A stretch of 64,000 nucleotides of DNA, taken from the NCBI GenBank assembly GCA_902806175.1, contig CADCVQ010000017.1:1-64000 (forward strand), given 5' to 3'. Positions within the stretch are counted from its first letter, which is position 1; every line of letters begins with the position of its first letter. This document shows, piece after piece, positions 1-8,678 of the stretch. Source of the stretch: an uncultured Solirubrobacteraceae bacterium (GTDB taxonomy: Bacteria > Actinomycetota > Thermoleophilia > Solirubrobacterales > Solirubrobacteraceae). Below the pieces are notes generated by a model. It did not search any database, had not been told where the DNA came from, and saw only the letters and a list, made by a program, of their open reading frames with translations. Made by a program: the position numbers and the translations under genes.

Positions 1-1
1 C

Positions 2-268
2 GCGCTGTGGCCCCTGCTCGCGGGCGGCGCGCTCGGGCTCGTCGTGCTGTGGGGGCTGGCGGCGCTCTTGCTGCCGGTGCTCGTCCGCGGGCGCTCGGCG
101 GCGCTGGACATCGTCGCGGCCGCGGCCTGGGCGGCGGCGCTCGCCGCCGCCACGCAGGCGCTGTCGGAGGCGCTCGTCCTCGACCCGCCGCGCGGTCTCG
201 TCGCCGGTGCGCTTGCGGGCGGCGTCATCGCCGTCGCGGCGCGCGCCGTGCGCGGGTCGACCGTCTAG
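2..268 (+). CDS. C-terminal end of a membrane protein (5' end outside window)
   Basis: Reading frame 2 is open from the window edge to the TAG at 266-268. It encodes about 88 residues dominated by Ala, Leu and Val, with at least two likely membrane segments (around LVVLWGLAALLLPVLV and LVAGALAGGVIAVAA) and a basic end (ARAVRG). No family can be named from this fragment. It lies just upstream of the fhaA operon and could be the tail of a membrane kinase or another envelope protein, but that is only positional inference. Confidence 0.5.
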   Translation, partial: ALWPLLAGGALGLVVLWGLAALLLPVLVRGRSAALDIVAAAAWAAALAAATQALSEALVLDPPRGLVAGALAGGVIAVAARAVRGSTV

Positions 269-345
269 GAGTGGCCCCCCCGTGTGCACATCACCGATCC
301 AGCAGAAAACTGGTAGCTCGCGTCCCCGTAGCATGAGCCCCAGGC

Positions 346-1110
346 ATGAGCGTCCTGCGCAACCTCGAGGCCAAGCTCACCGACCTCGTGGAGGGCACCT
401 TCGGGCGTGTCTTCAAGTCCGAGGTGCGGCCGGTCGAGCTCGCGCGCAAGCTCGCCCGCGAGATGGACGAGCACAAGACCGTGTCGCTCTCGCGGACGTA
501 CGTCCCCAACGAGTACTTCGTCTGGCTGTCGCCGCAGGATCGCGAGCGCTTCGAGGGCGTCGAGGACTCGCTCATCGAGGAGCTGAGCGCCTACCTGCTC
601 GAGCATGCGCGGACCGAGCGCCTGGCGCTGCCGTCGCGCCCGCAGATCGAGTTTCGCACCGACGAGCGCCTGTCGCTCGGCGAGTTCGGCATCCAGGCGC
701 GGCTCGTGCGGCCCTCGGAGGACCCGGACGTCGCCGAGCCCGAGCAGGCCGACCACGGCAACACGATGATCTACTCGACCGCCGGGCGGCTGCGCGAACC
801 GGTCGAGGAGCTGCAGGGCACGCGCGCCACGAAGGCGCTCTTGCTCGCCGAGGGACGCCGCCACGTCATCCCGCCGGGCGGCGCGATCGTCGGCCGCAGC
901 CGCGAGTGCGACATCGTGCTGGCCGACGCGAACGTGTCGCGCCGCCACGCGCACGTGCTGCCGGCCGCCGCCGGCACGTGGACGATCGCCGACCTCGGCT
1001 CGACGAACGGCGTCGTCGTCAACGGCCGCAAGATCCAGGGTGCCGCGCAGCTGCAACCCGGCGACCGGATCGCGCTCGGCACCGCGCAGATCACCTTCGA
1101 GCTCGACTGA
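346..1110 (+). CDS. fhaA: FhaA-like protein: DUF3662 domain plus FHA domain
   Basis: A 254-residue protein with an N-terminal DUF3662 domain (about 1-125, beginning MSVLRNLEAKLTDLVEGTFG) and a C-terminal FHA phosphothreonine-binding domain (about 160-250). The FHA signature residues are visible: G183-R-S, S198-R-R-H and G218-S-T-N-G. In mycobacteria FhaA binds phosphorylated partners such as MviN and helps control peptidoglycan synthesis; the same cytoplasmic adaptor role is inferred here. It opens the fhaA-fhaB-pstP-ftsW-pbpA-pknB cluster. A TAGCAT hexamer at 329-334 lies 11 nt before the ATG, and the only weak SD-like bases are CAGG. Confidence 0.95.
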   Translation: MSVLRNLEAKLTDLVEGTFGRVFKSEVRPVELARKLAREMDEHKTVSLSRTYVPNEYFVWLSPQDRERFEGVEDSLIEELSAYLLEHARTERLALPSRPQIEFRTDERLSLGEFGIQARLVRPSEDPDVAEPEQADHGNTMIYSTAGRLREPVEELQGTRATKALLLAEGRRHVIPPGGAIVGRSRECDIVLADANVSRRHAHVLPAAAGTWTIADLGSTNGVVVNGRKIQGAAQLQPGDRIALGTAQITFELD

Positions 1111-1199
1111 TCACGCGCGCGACGGGCGCCGCCGCACGACGGCCGGGCCGGCGGCCCGCCGCGCAACCGCCCGCGACGGACCACTAGGCTCAAGCGCGA

Positions 1200-1685
1200 A
1201 TGCTCGAACCGGTTTCCGTCGGCCTGAAGTTCGCCTTCCTGGCCGTCCTCTACCTCTTCTTGCTGTGGGTCTCGCGCAGCGCGTTGAAGGATCTGCGCCG
1301 CGGAGCGTTCGGCGGGGCGCGCCCTCCCGTGGCGGCCGACGCGACCGGGATGCATCCGGCCTCGAGTCTCAACGTGCTCGACGGCGACGGCGAGGTGACG
1401 CCGCGGCTGGTCGTCGAGTCCGTGCCCGGGCTCTCGCGTGGGATGGCCTACGACGTCGGCGAGGGCGCGACGCTCGGCCGCGGCGACGTCGAGATCCAGC
1501 TCGAGGATCCGTTTGCGTCCTCGCGCCACGCGCAGCTCACGCGTCAGGGCGCGATCCTCGTCATCGAGGATCTCGGCTCGACGAACGGCACATACCTCAA
1601 CGACGAGCTGCTGCGCGGCCCGCGCCCGCTGCACGCCGGCGACCGCGTCCGGATCGGCGACTCGACGTTCACCTACAGCGATTGA
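1200..1685 (+). CDS. fhaB: FhaB-like membrane-anchored FHA protein
   Basis: A 161-residue protein with one N-terminal membrane helix (about residues 8-24, GLKFAFLAVLYLFLLWV), a short linker and a C-terminal FHA domain (about 78-160) with the conserved GRGD, SSRHA and GSTNGTYLN elements. FhaB (FipA) of mycobacteria is a membrane-tethered phosphothreonine reader that links PknA/PknB signalling to division proteins. The order fhaA-fhaB-pstP supports orthology. TAGGCT at 1185-1190 sits 9 nt before the ATG with no SD, suggesting an internal leaderless promoter in the 89-nt gap after fhaA. Confidence 0.93.
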   Translation: MLEPVSVGLKFAFLAVLYLFLLWVSRSALKDLRRGAFGGARPPVAADATGMHPASSLNVLDGDGEVTPRLVVESVPGLSRGMAYDVGEGATLGRGDVEIQLEDPFASSRHAQLTRQGAILVIEDLGSTNGTYLNDELLRGPRPLHAGDRVRIGDSTFTYSD

Positions 1686-1695
1686 CCGACCACTG

Positions 1696-2943
1696 ATGCT
1701 GCGCGTTGCCACCGATCACTTCTCGCACTCCGACACCGGCCGCGCCCGGCGCGCGAACGAGGACTCCTACTACGCACGCGCGCCGGTCTTCGTCGTCGCC
1801 GACGGGATGGGCGGCGCGCAGGCGGGCGAGGTCGCCTCGCGCCTCGCGGTCGAGGTCTTCGAGCGCGGCATGGGCGCCGACGACGGCGTCAGCAGCGGCG
1901 AGGAGCTGCTCGCGGCGCGCGTGCAGGAGGCCAACTCGCGCATCCACGAGATGTCGCAGGCCGAGCAGGAGCGCGCCGGGATGGGCACGACGATCACGGC
2001 GGCGCACGTCGGCGAGCACGACGTCGCGATCGCCCACGTCGGCGACTCGCGCGCCTATCGGCTGCGCGGCGAGGAGTTCGTGCGCCTGACCGAGGACCAC
2101 TCGCTCGTGGAGGAGATGCGCCGCCGCGGCCAGCTGACCGCACAGGAGGCCGACGAGCACCCGCAGCGCTCGATCATCACCCGCGCGCTGGGACCCGAGG
2201 CGGACGTCGCCGTCGACACGTCGTCGTGGCGCGGGATGGCCGGTGATGTCTACCTGCTGTGCAGCGACGGCCTGACGTCGATGGTTCCCGAGGCGAGCGT
2301 CGCGGACATCATGCGCGCGGCAAGCACCCTGCGCGACGCCGGCCGCGCGCTGATCGACGCCGCCAACGGGGCCGGCGGGCGCGACAACATCACCGTCGTC
2401 CTGTTTCGCCTCGAGGAGGTCGGCGGCGGGTCCGACGGCGCGCGCGAGCAGCCGACGTCGGTCGGCGGCCTGACGACGACCGACGTGCGCGCGGCGGTCG
2501 CGCAGGCTCCGCCTGCTTCCGCGTCCGCTCCCGCGCGTTCGGGCGTGCCGGGCCCCGAGTCCGGCACGTCGACCCGGCGGCTGCAGCCCAGCTCGCCCGC
2601 GCCCGCGCCCGCGCACTCCGGCGCGCGCCGCGCGCGCCGCCTGGCGAAGGTCTTCGCGATCCTCGCGCTGATCGCGCTGCCGGTCGGCTTCGGTGCCTAC
2701 AGCGCCAACCAGGCGGTCTTCTTCATCGGCGCAAACGACGAGGGCTTCGTGACGCTGTATCGCGGCCTGCCCTACTCGCTGCCTGCCGGGATCGACCTCT
2801 ACAAGGTCAACTACATCTCGGGCGTCCCGCTGCAGACGCTGCCCGCCCGCCGCCGCGAGCGGCTCGTCGACCACACCCTGCGCTCGCATGACGACGCGTC
2901 CGACCTCGTCCGCGAACTCGAGCGCGGCCGCATCGCGTCGTAA
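1696..2943 (+). CDS. pstP: PstP-type PP2C serine/threonine phosphatase with membrane tail
   Basis: A 415-residue protein. Residues 1-245 form a PPM/PP2C phosphatase domain with the metal-binding motifs RANED (early), D36-G-M-G-G, GDSRAYR and GGRDNITVV. A Pro/Ser/Ala-rich linker follows, then one membrane helix (about 319-340) and an outside tail of roughly 75 residues. It should dephosphorylate the operon's kinase PknB and its substrates. The start at 1696 was chosen because the family motif begins immediately after it, although the frame stays open further upstream. The stop overlaps the ftsW start by one base (TAATG), so translation is probably coupled. Confidence 0.95.
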   Translation: MLRVATDHFSHSDTGRARRANEDSYYARAPVFVVADGMGGAQAGEVASRLAVEVFERGMGADDGVSSGEELLAARVQEANSRIHEMSQAEQERAGMGTTITAAHVGEHDVAIAHVGDSRAYRLRGEEFVRLTEDHSLVEEMRRRGQLTAQEADEHPQRSIITRALGPEADVAVDTSSWRGMAGDVYLLCSDGLTSMVPEASVADIMRAASTLRDAGRALIDAANGAGGRDNITVVLFRLEEVGGGSDGAREQPTSVGGLTTTDVRAAVAQAPPASASAPARSGVPGPESGTSTRRLQPSSPAPAPAHSGARRARRLAKVFAILALIALPVGFGAYSANQAVFFIGANDEGFVTLYRGLPYSLPAGIDLYKVNYISGVPLQTLPARRRERLVDHTLRSHDDASDLVRELERGRIAS

Positions 2944-4244
2944 TGAACGCGCGCAACCGCGAGCTCTTGGCGCTGATCCCGGCGACGCTGCTCGTGACCG
3001 CCGGCTTCGCGGCGGTCTTCATCCAGCGCGAGAACCTGCTCAACGACCTGTCGCTGACGTACGGCGCGATCTTCCTGGCGCTCTGCGTCGCAGCGCACCT
3101 CGTGCTGCGCATGACGCTGCCCGACGCCGACCCGTACCTCTTCCCGCTCGTCGCCGTGCTCGCCTGCTTCGGCCTCGTGATGCTCTACCGGCTCGACGAG
3201 GAGCTCGCGCGCGAGCAGGCGCAGTGGTTCGTCGTCGGGCTGATCTTCTTCACGGGCACGATCGTCGCGCTGCGCCGCGACCACCGCGTGCTCGAGCGCT
3301 ACCGCTACGTCATCGCGCTCGGCGGCATCCTGCTGCTGCTGCTGCCGCGGCTGGGCAACCCGGTCAACGGCGCCTACCTGTCCTTCGAGCTGGGGCCGAT
3401 CTCCTTTCAGCCCGCGGAGCTCGCGAAGATCGCGATCGTCATCTTCCTCGCCTCATACCTGCGCGACACGCGCCAGGTGCTGGTGATCGGGGCGCGGCGC
3501 TTCGCCGGGATCACGTTTCCGCCGCTCAAGCACCTCGGGCCGCTGCTCGCGGTCTGGGGGACGGCGATGCTGCTGCTGTTCGTCATCCAGGACCTCGGCT
3601 CGTCGCTCATGTTCTTCGGCGGCTTTCTCGCGCTCGTCTACGTCGCGACGAACCGGATCTCGTTCGTCCTGATCGGCCTCGCGCTGTTCGCGCTCGGCGC
3701 GCGCGTGCTCTACGCGATCCGCCCGACGATCGAGAGCCGTGTCGATGCCTGGCTGCATCCGTTCGAGCCCGAGCTCTACGAGCGCGAGATCGGCGGCAGC
3801 TACCAGATCGCGCAGTCGATCTTCTCGCAGGCCGACGGCGGCTTCTTCGGCCAGGGCTTCGGCCAGGCGATCATCCAGCTCGGCGACAGCGCGCCGATCC
3901 TGCCGGCGGCGCACACGGACTTCATCTACGCCGTGATCACCGACGAGCTCGGGCTGATGGGCGCCGTCGCGGTGCTGCTCGTCTACCTGCTGATCATCGA
4001 GCGCGGATTCAAGACCGCGATGCTTGCGACCGATTCGTTCTCCAAGCTGCTGGCGACGGGCCTGACCGCGGTGCTCGCGCTGCAGGTCTTCGTCATCGTC
4101 GGCGGCGTCACGAAGCTGATCCCCCTGACCGGCGTGACCTTGCCCTTCATCTCCTACGGTGGCTCGTCGATCGTGGCGAACTTCATCCTCCTTGCCCTGC
4201 TGCTGCTCGTCTCCGACCGCGCCCGAAGAGAGGTCGCGCCATGA
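2943..4244 (+). CDS. ftsW: FtsW/RodA-family SEDS peptidoglycan glycosyltransferase
   Basis: A 433-residue polytopic membrane protein with about 10-11 helices. Recognisable SEDS features include FQPAELAK, a large outer loop, HTDFIYAVITDELG and the C-terminal block GVTLPFISYGGSS. SEDS proteins polymerise lipid II glycan strands together with a class B penicillin-binding protein. The next gene is such a PBP, and the two overlap as ATGA. From gene order this corresponds to mycobacterial rodA/pbpA; whether it serves septal or lateral growth cannot be told from sequence. Confidence 0.95.
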   Translation: MNARNRELLALIPATLLVTAGFAAVFIQRENLLNDLSLTYGAIFLALCVAAHLVLRMTLPDADPYLFPLVAVLACFGLVMLYRLDEELAREQAQWFVVGLIFFTGTIVALRRDHRVLERYRYVIALGGILLLLLPRLGNPVNGAYLSFELGPISFQPAELAKIAIVIFLASYLRDTRQVLVIGARRFAGITFPPLKHLGPLLAVWGTAMLLLFVIQDLGSSLMFFGGFLALVYVATNRISFVLIGLALFALGARVLYAIRPTIESRVDAWLHPFEPELYEREIGGSYQIAQSIFSQADGGFFGQGFGQAIIQLGDSAPILPAAHTDFIYAVITDELGLMGAVAVLLVYLLIIERGFKTAMLATDSFSKLLATGLTAVLALQVFVIVGGVTKLIPLTGVTLPFISYGGSSIVANFILLALLLLVSDRARREVAP

Positions 4245-5683
4245 ACGCGCCGATCCTCAAGCTCTTCGGGCTCGTCCTCGTGCTCTTCGGCGCGCTGGCC
4301 GGGATGACGAGCTACAACAGCGTCATCAACGCCGAGGAGTACCGCGACAACGCGCTCAACAAGCGCCCGCTGATCGAGCAGGCACAGGTCAGGCGCGGCG
4401 TGATCCGCGCGCGCGACGGCTCGCTGCTGGCGCGTTCGGTCAAGGGCGAGGACGGGCTCTACCGGCGCCGCTATCCCGACGGCGCGCAGCGCTTCTCGCA
4501 CGTGCTGGGCTACGACTACGGGCTGACGATCGGCCGCGCGGGCCTGGAGCGCTCGCGCAACGACGCGCTCGCGGGCGAGAAGGACGAGATCACGTCGATC
4601 GTGTCCGACCTCAGCGGCGAGCGCAAGATCGGCGACAACGTCGTCACGAACCTCGACCCCGAAGCGCAGCAGATCGCGCTGCAGGCGCTGGGCGGCAGGC
4701 GCGGCTCGGTCGTCGCGATCGAGCCCGCGACCGGCAAGGTCCGCGTCATGGCCAGCACGCCGGGCTTCGATCCCAATGCCCTGCGCGACGCCAGGGTCTT
4801 CAACCGCCTCAACCGCGAGAAGAGCTCGCCGCTGTTCAACCGCGCGACGCAGGCGGGCTACGCGCCGGGCTCGACGATGAAGGTCGTGACCGCCGCCGCG
4901 GCGCTCGACAGCGGCAAGTACACGCCGCAGTCGACCGTGCTGGGCAAGTCGCCGATCATCGTCTCGGGCGTGCCGCTGAAGAACTTCTCCAACGCGCAGT
5001 TCGGCGCGATCGCGCTGACGACGGCGCTGACGAACTCCGTCAACACGGTCTGGGCGCAGGTTGCCGAGGATCTCGGCAACGCCCGCATGCAGGACTACAT
5101 GGAGCGCTTCGGCTTCGGCGTCGACCCGCCGCTGGACTACCCCGACGGGCAGATGCTCCCCAGCGGCGTGTTCGACGTCAAGAAGGACGCGCCGATCTCC
5201 GCCGCCTCGCGCCGCGTCGACATCGGCCGCGTCGGCATCGGCCAGGAGCGCCTGCGCGTGACGCCGCTGCAGATGGCGATGGTCGTCGCGACCGTCGCCA
5301 ACGGCGGCATGCGGATGAAGCCGCAGATCGCCAGCCGCATCGTCGACAGGGACGGGCGCACGGTGCAGCGGATCAGGCCCGAGGTGCAGCAGCGCGTCAT
5401 GTCGGCCAGGTCCGCCGGCCAGCTCACCCAGATGATGGCCGACGTCGTGCGCGAGGGAACCGGCACCGCGGCGGCGCTCGACGGCATCGAGGTCGCCGGC
5501 AAGACCGGTACCGCCGAGCTGAACATCGCGCGCCGCATCAACCAGCCGTGGTTCGTCGGGCTGGCGCCGCGCTCGCAGCCGAGGATCGCGATCGCCGTGA
5601 CGCTCGAGAACGTGATCGGCGGCCAGGGCGGCGTCGTCGCGGCGCCGATCGCCAAGCAGGTCATGCAGGAGCTGCTGCGATGA
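4241..5683 (+). CDS. pbpA: Class B penicillin-binding protein (PbpA-like transpeptidase)
   Basis: A 480-residue protein with a short N-terminal membrane anchor (residues about 5-25) and a C-terminal transpeptidase domain. All three penicillin-binding motifs are present: the S211-T-M-K serine motif, S266-V-N and K421-T-G-T. Unlike many FtsI proteins there is only a short pedestal region, matching PbpA of mycobacteria. It crosslinks peptidoglycan outside the membrane with the SEDS partner encoded just upstream. The ATG at 4241 overlaps the ftsW stop (ATGA). The larger open frame further 5' overlaps ftsW and is not real. Confidence 0.95.
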   Translation: MNAPILKLFGLVLVLFGALAGMTSYNSVINAEEYRDNALNKRPLIEQAQVRRGVIRARDGSLLARSVKGEDGLYRRRYPDGAQRFSHVLGYDYGLTIGRAGLERSRNDALAGEKDEITSIVSDLSGERKIGDNVVTNLDPEAQQIALQALGGRRGSVVAIEPATGKVRVMASTPGFDPNALRDARVFNRLNREKSSPLFNRATQAGYAPGSTMKVVTAAAALDSGKYTPQSTVLGKSPIIVSGVPLKNFSNAQFGAIALTTALTNSVNTVWAQVAEDLGNARMQDYMERFGFGVDPPLDYPDGQMLPSGVFDVKKDAPISAASRRVDIGRVGIGQERLRVTPLQMAMVVATVANGGMRMKPQIASRIVDRDGRTVQRIRPEVQQRVMSARSAGQLTQMMADVVREGTGTAAALDGIEVAGKTGTAELNIARRINQPWFVGLAPRSQPRIAIAVTLENVIGGQGGVVAAPIAKQVMQELLR

Positions 5684-7644
5684 GGGGCGGGCTGGAGGCC
5701 GACGCCGTCATCGACGAGCGCTACCAGGTGATCGCCCACCTCGGCTCGGGCGGCATGGCCGAGGTCTACTGCGCGACCGACCTGCAGCTCGGGCGCAAGG
5801 TCGCGCTGAAGGTGCTGCACGAGCGCTTCGCCGCCGACGAGGAGTTCGTCGAGCGCTTCAAGCGCGAGGCCTCGTCCGCCGCCGGGCTGCAGCACCAGCA
5901 CCTCGTCGCCGTCTATGACCGCGGCGAATGGGACGGCACGTCGTACATCGCGATGGAGTACGTGCCCGGCCACACGCTCAAGCAGATCGTCACCGAGGCA
6001 GGCCCTCTGCCGCCGAGCCGCGCGGTCGACCTCACCGTGCAGATCCTGCGCGCAGCGCGCTTCGCGCACCGCCGCGGCGTCATCCACCGCGACTTCAAGC
6101 CGCAGAACGTGATCGTCGACGACGAGGGCCGCGCGAAGGTGACCGATTTCGGCATCGCCCGCGCCGGCGCGTCGGACATGACGCAGACGGGCTCGATCAT
6201 GGGCACCGCGCAGTACCTCTCGCCCGAGCAGGCCCAGGGCCATGCCGTCAACGCGCGCTCGGACCTATACTCGATCGGGATCATCCTCTACGAGCTGCTG
6301 ACCGGGAAGGTCCCCTTCGAGGCCGACTCGGCGGTGACGATCGCCCTCAAGCAGGTCTCCGAGGCGCCGCTCCCGCCCAGCCAGATCAACCCGGCGGTGA
6401 CGCCCGAGCTCGAGTCGGTCGTGCTGCGCGCGCTGATGAAGGACCCCAACGACCGCTTCGCGGACGCCGACGAGTTCATCGCCGCGCTCGAGGCCGCCGG
6501 CTCGCGGATCGCCTCCCCGGCGGAGATCGCCGCTGCCGAGGCGGCGGCAACCGCGCTGCCGGCGGCCGCCGCGGTGGGTGGGGGTCTGATCGCAGTGCCG
6601 CCGCCGGTCACCGCGCCGCCGCCGACCGGCGTGTATCCGGCGGTCGTCGAGCGCGAGCGCGAAGTCGCGGTCGAGCCGCTGCGCAGGCCGCCGGAGCGCA
6701 AGCGCTGGCCGTGGCTGCTAGTCGGCGCGCTCGCGCTGATCGGGCTGATCCTGCTGCTCGTCTCGGTCCTCACCCCGGAGCGCGTCCAGGTGCCCAACGT
6801 CGTCGGCAGCTCGATCTCGGTGGCGACGCAGCGCCTGCAGAACGAGGGCTTCGAGGTCGTGCCCGTGCGCGACAACTCCGACAAGCCGCGCAACACCGTC
6901 ATCGGCCAGGATCCGCAGGGCGGAACGAGCGCCGCCGAGGGCTCGCGCGTGACGATCAACGTCTCCGACGGCCCCTCGATCAGCGACGTCCCGGACGTCG
7001 TCGGCGACGGTCGCAACGAGGCGCGCAAGGAGCTCGTCGCCGCCGGCTTCGAGGTCAACGAGCGGCCGGTCGCGTCGGAGTCCGTGCGGCTCAACCGCGT
7101 CGTCAGCCAGTCGCCCGACGGCGGCTCGCTGGCCGAGCGCGGCAGGGTCGTCACGATCGAGGTGTCCTCCGGGCCCGAGCGCCTGGCGGTGCCCGACGTC
7201 ACCGGCAAGAGCGAGGACGAGGCACGCGCGGCGCTCGCTGCCTTCCGCGTCGTCGTGCAGGAGCGGGAGGACGCCGAGGCCGATCCGGGCACCGTCCTCG
7301 CCCAGAATCCGGCGAAGGGCAGCCTGCCGCGCGGCGGGACGGTGACGCTGAGCGTCGCGGTCGAGCGCACGCTGGTCGCTGTGATCAACGTCGTCGGGCG
7401 CTCGCAGAACTACGCGACGAAGCTGCTCTCCGGACGCGGCTTCGAGGTCGCCGTCGAGGAGGAGGCGGTCGACTCGTCCGCCGAGGACGACCGCGTGCAG
7501 AAGCAGTCGCCGGCGGGCGGCGACGACGTCGAGCGCGGCTCGACCGTGACGATCACCGTCGGGCGCTTTGACCCGGACCTGGACCCCGAGCCGGGCAGGA
7601 CGACGACGACGCCGGGCACGACGACGCCCGCGCCCGCGCCCTGA
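5680..7644 (+). CDS. pknB: PknB-type Ser/Thr kinase with four PASTA domains
   Basis: A 654-residue transmembrane kinase. The kinase domain occupies about residues 12-275, with a GSGGMAEVY glycine loop, catalytic K44, the HRDFKPQN loop with D138, DFG, and a T-rich activation loop. A single membrane helix near 345-365 follows a Pro-rich linker. Four PASTA repeats of about 66 residues each then lie outside the cell and should sense muropeptides or lipid II. The end is Thr/Pro-rich. The ATG overlaps the pbpA stop (ATGA). A pknA homologue, usual in this operon, is absent. Confidence 0.96.
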   Translation: MRGGLEADAVIDERYQVIAHLGSGGMAEVYCATDLQLGRKVALKVLHERFAADEEFVERFKREASSAAGLQHQHLVAVYDRGEWDGTSYIAMEYVPGHTLKQIVTEAGPLPPSRAVDLTVQILRAARFAHRRGVIHRDFKPQNVIVDDEGRAKVTDFGIARAGASDMTQTGSIMGTAQYLSPEQAQGHAVNARSDLYSIGIILYELLTGKVPFEADSAVTIALKQVSEAPLPPSQINPAVTPELESVVLRALMKDPNDRFADADEFIAALEAAGSRIASPAEIAAAEAAATALPAAAAVGGGLIAVPPPVTAPPPTGVYPAVVEREREVAVEPLRRPPERKRWPWLLVGALALIGLILLLVSVLTPERVQVPNVVGSSISVATQRLQNEGFEVVPVRDNSDKPRNTVIGQDPQGGTSAAEGSRVTINVSDGPSISDVPDVVGDGRNEARKELVAAGFEVNERPVASESVRLNRVVSQSPDGGSLAERGRVVTIEVSSGPERLAVPDVTGKSEDEARAALAAFRVVVQEREDAEADPGTVLAQNPAKGSLPRGGTVTLSVAVERTLVAVINVVGRSQNYATKLLSGRGFEVAVEEEAVDSSAEDDRVQKQSPAGGDDVERGSTVTITVGRFDPDLDPEPGRTTTTPGTTTPAPAP

Positions 7645-7675
7645 GCCGGCCAGTGGTCGCACGTTGCACCAGCTG

Positions 7676-8662
7676 ATGCGCGTCGCGGTCCTCTCCGGCG
7701 GGCGCTCGTCGGAGCACGACGTCTCGCTGGCCAGCGGCGAGGGAGTCGCCGCAGGGCTTGCAGAGGGCGGCCACGACGTGGTGCGGGTGACGCTCCGGCG
7801 CGACGGCACCTGGGTGTGCGCAGGCGAGCAGCTTGCGCTGGCGCCGGGCCGCGGACTGCTCGGCGCCGACGTCGCCTTTCCCGTCCTGCACGGGCCGTTC
7901 GGCGAGGACGGCACGGTCCAGGGCCTGCTCGAGCTGCTCGACGTGCCGTACGTCGGCTCGGGCGTGCTCGCCTCGGCGGTCTGCCTGGACAAGGTCGTCG
8001 CCAAGGACCTGATGGCGCAGGCTCAGATCGCGCAGGTCGACTACGCAGGGATCCGCGCCGCGCGCTGGCACGCCGAGCGCGACGCGGTGCTCGAGCAGGT
8101 CGCGCAGCTCGGGCTGCCGGTGTTCGTCAAGCCCGCGCGGCTGGGCTCCTCGGTCGGGATCGCGAAGGTCGTGGTCGCCGAGCAGCTCGGCGCCGCGCTG
8201 GACGCCGCGTTCGCGCACGACCCCAACGTGATCGTCGAGGCGATGAGCAGCGGCATCGAGGTCGAGTGCTCGGTGCTCGGCTCGGCGCGCGACGCACGGG
8301 CCTCCGAGCCGGGCGAGATCGTGATCGCCGCCGACTGGTATGACTACGCCGCCAAGTACCAGCCGGGCGGCATGCAGCTGCGCGTCCCGGCGCAGATCTC
8401 CGACGGCGCGCGCGAGCGGCTGCAGGCGATGGCGGTGGACGCCTTCAGGCGCTTTGACTGCGCCGGCCTGGCGCGCGCGGACTTCTTCGTCGAGGACGAC
8501 CGGGTGCTGCTCAACGAGCTCAACACGATGCCCGGCTTCACGCCGACGAGCGTGTACGCGAAGCTGTGGGCGGCCAGCGGCCTGCCCTACGCGCAGCTGG
8601 TCGGGCGGTTGTGCGAGCTGGCGCTCGAGCGCTTCGAGCTCGAGCGCAGCTACCGCTTCTGA
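7676..8662 (+). CDS. ddl: D-alanine-D-alanine ligase
   Basis: A 328-residue ATP-grasp enzyme that joins two D-alanines for the peptidoglycan stem. Visible family motifs are GGRSSEHDVSLASG at the N terminus, FPVLHGPFGEDGTVQGLLE, VFVKPARLGSSVGI in the ATP-grasp region and LLNELNTMPGFTPTSVY with the Mg ligands at the C terminus. The ATG at 7676 fits the family start; an in-frame TTG lies at 7664. It follows pknB by 31 nt and probably shares the operon, coupling precursor supply to the signalling module. Confidence 0.95.
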   Translation: MRVAVLSGGRSSEHDVSLASGEGVAAGLAEGGHDVVRVTLRRDGTWVCAGEQLALAPGRGLLGADVAFPVLHGPFGEDGTVQGLLELLDVPYVGSGVLASAVCLDKVVAKDLMAQAQIAQVDYAGIRAARWHAERDAVLEQVAQLGLPVFVKPARLGSSVGIAKVVVAEQLGAALDAAFAHDPNVIVEAMSSGIEVECSVLGSARDARASEPGEIVIAADWYDYAAKYQPGGMQLRVPAQISDGARERLQAMAVDAFRRFDCAGLARADFFVEDDRVLLNELNTMPGFTPTSVYAKLWAASGLPYAQLVGRLCELALERFELERSYRF

Positions 8663-8678
8663 AGGCTCGCGCGCGCGA

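Noticed and set aside
2888-4240. Long plus-strand frame upstream of pbpA
   Set aside because: It overlaps ftsW in another frame and is Arg/Ala/Pro-rich, as expected of GC-driven shadow frames. The pbpA homology starts at 4241.
6780-7560. Four internal repeats of about 200 bp
   Set aside because: They correspond to the PASTA domains of PknB and have diverged at DNA level. This is normal for the family.
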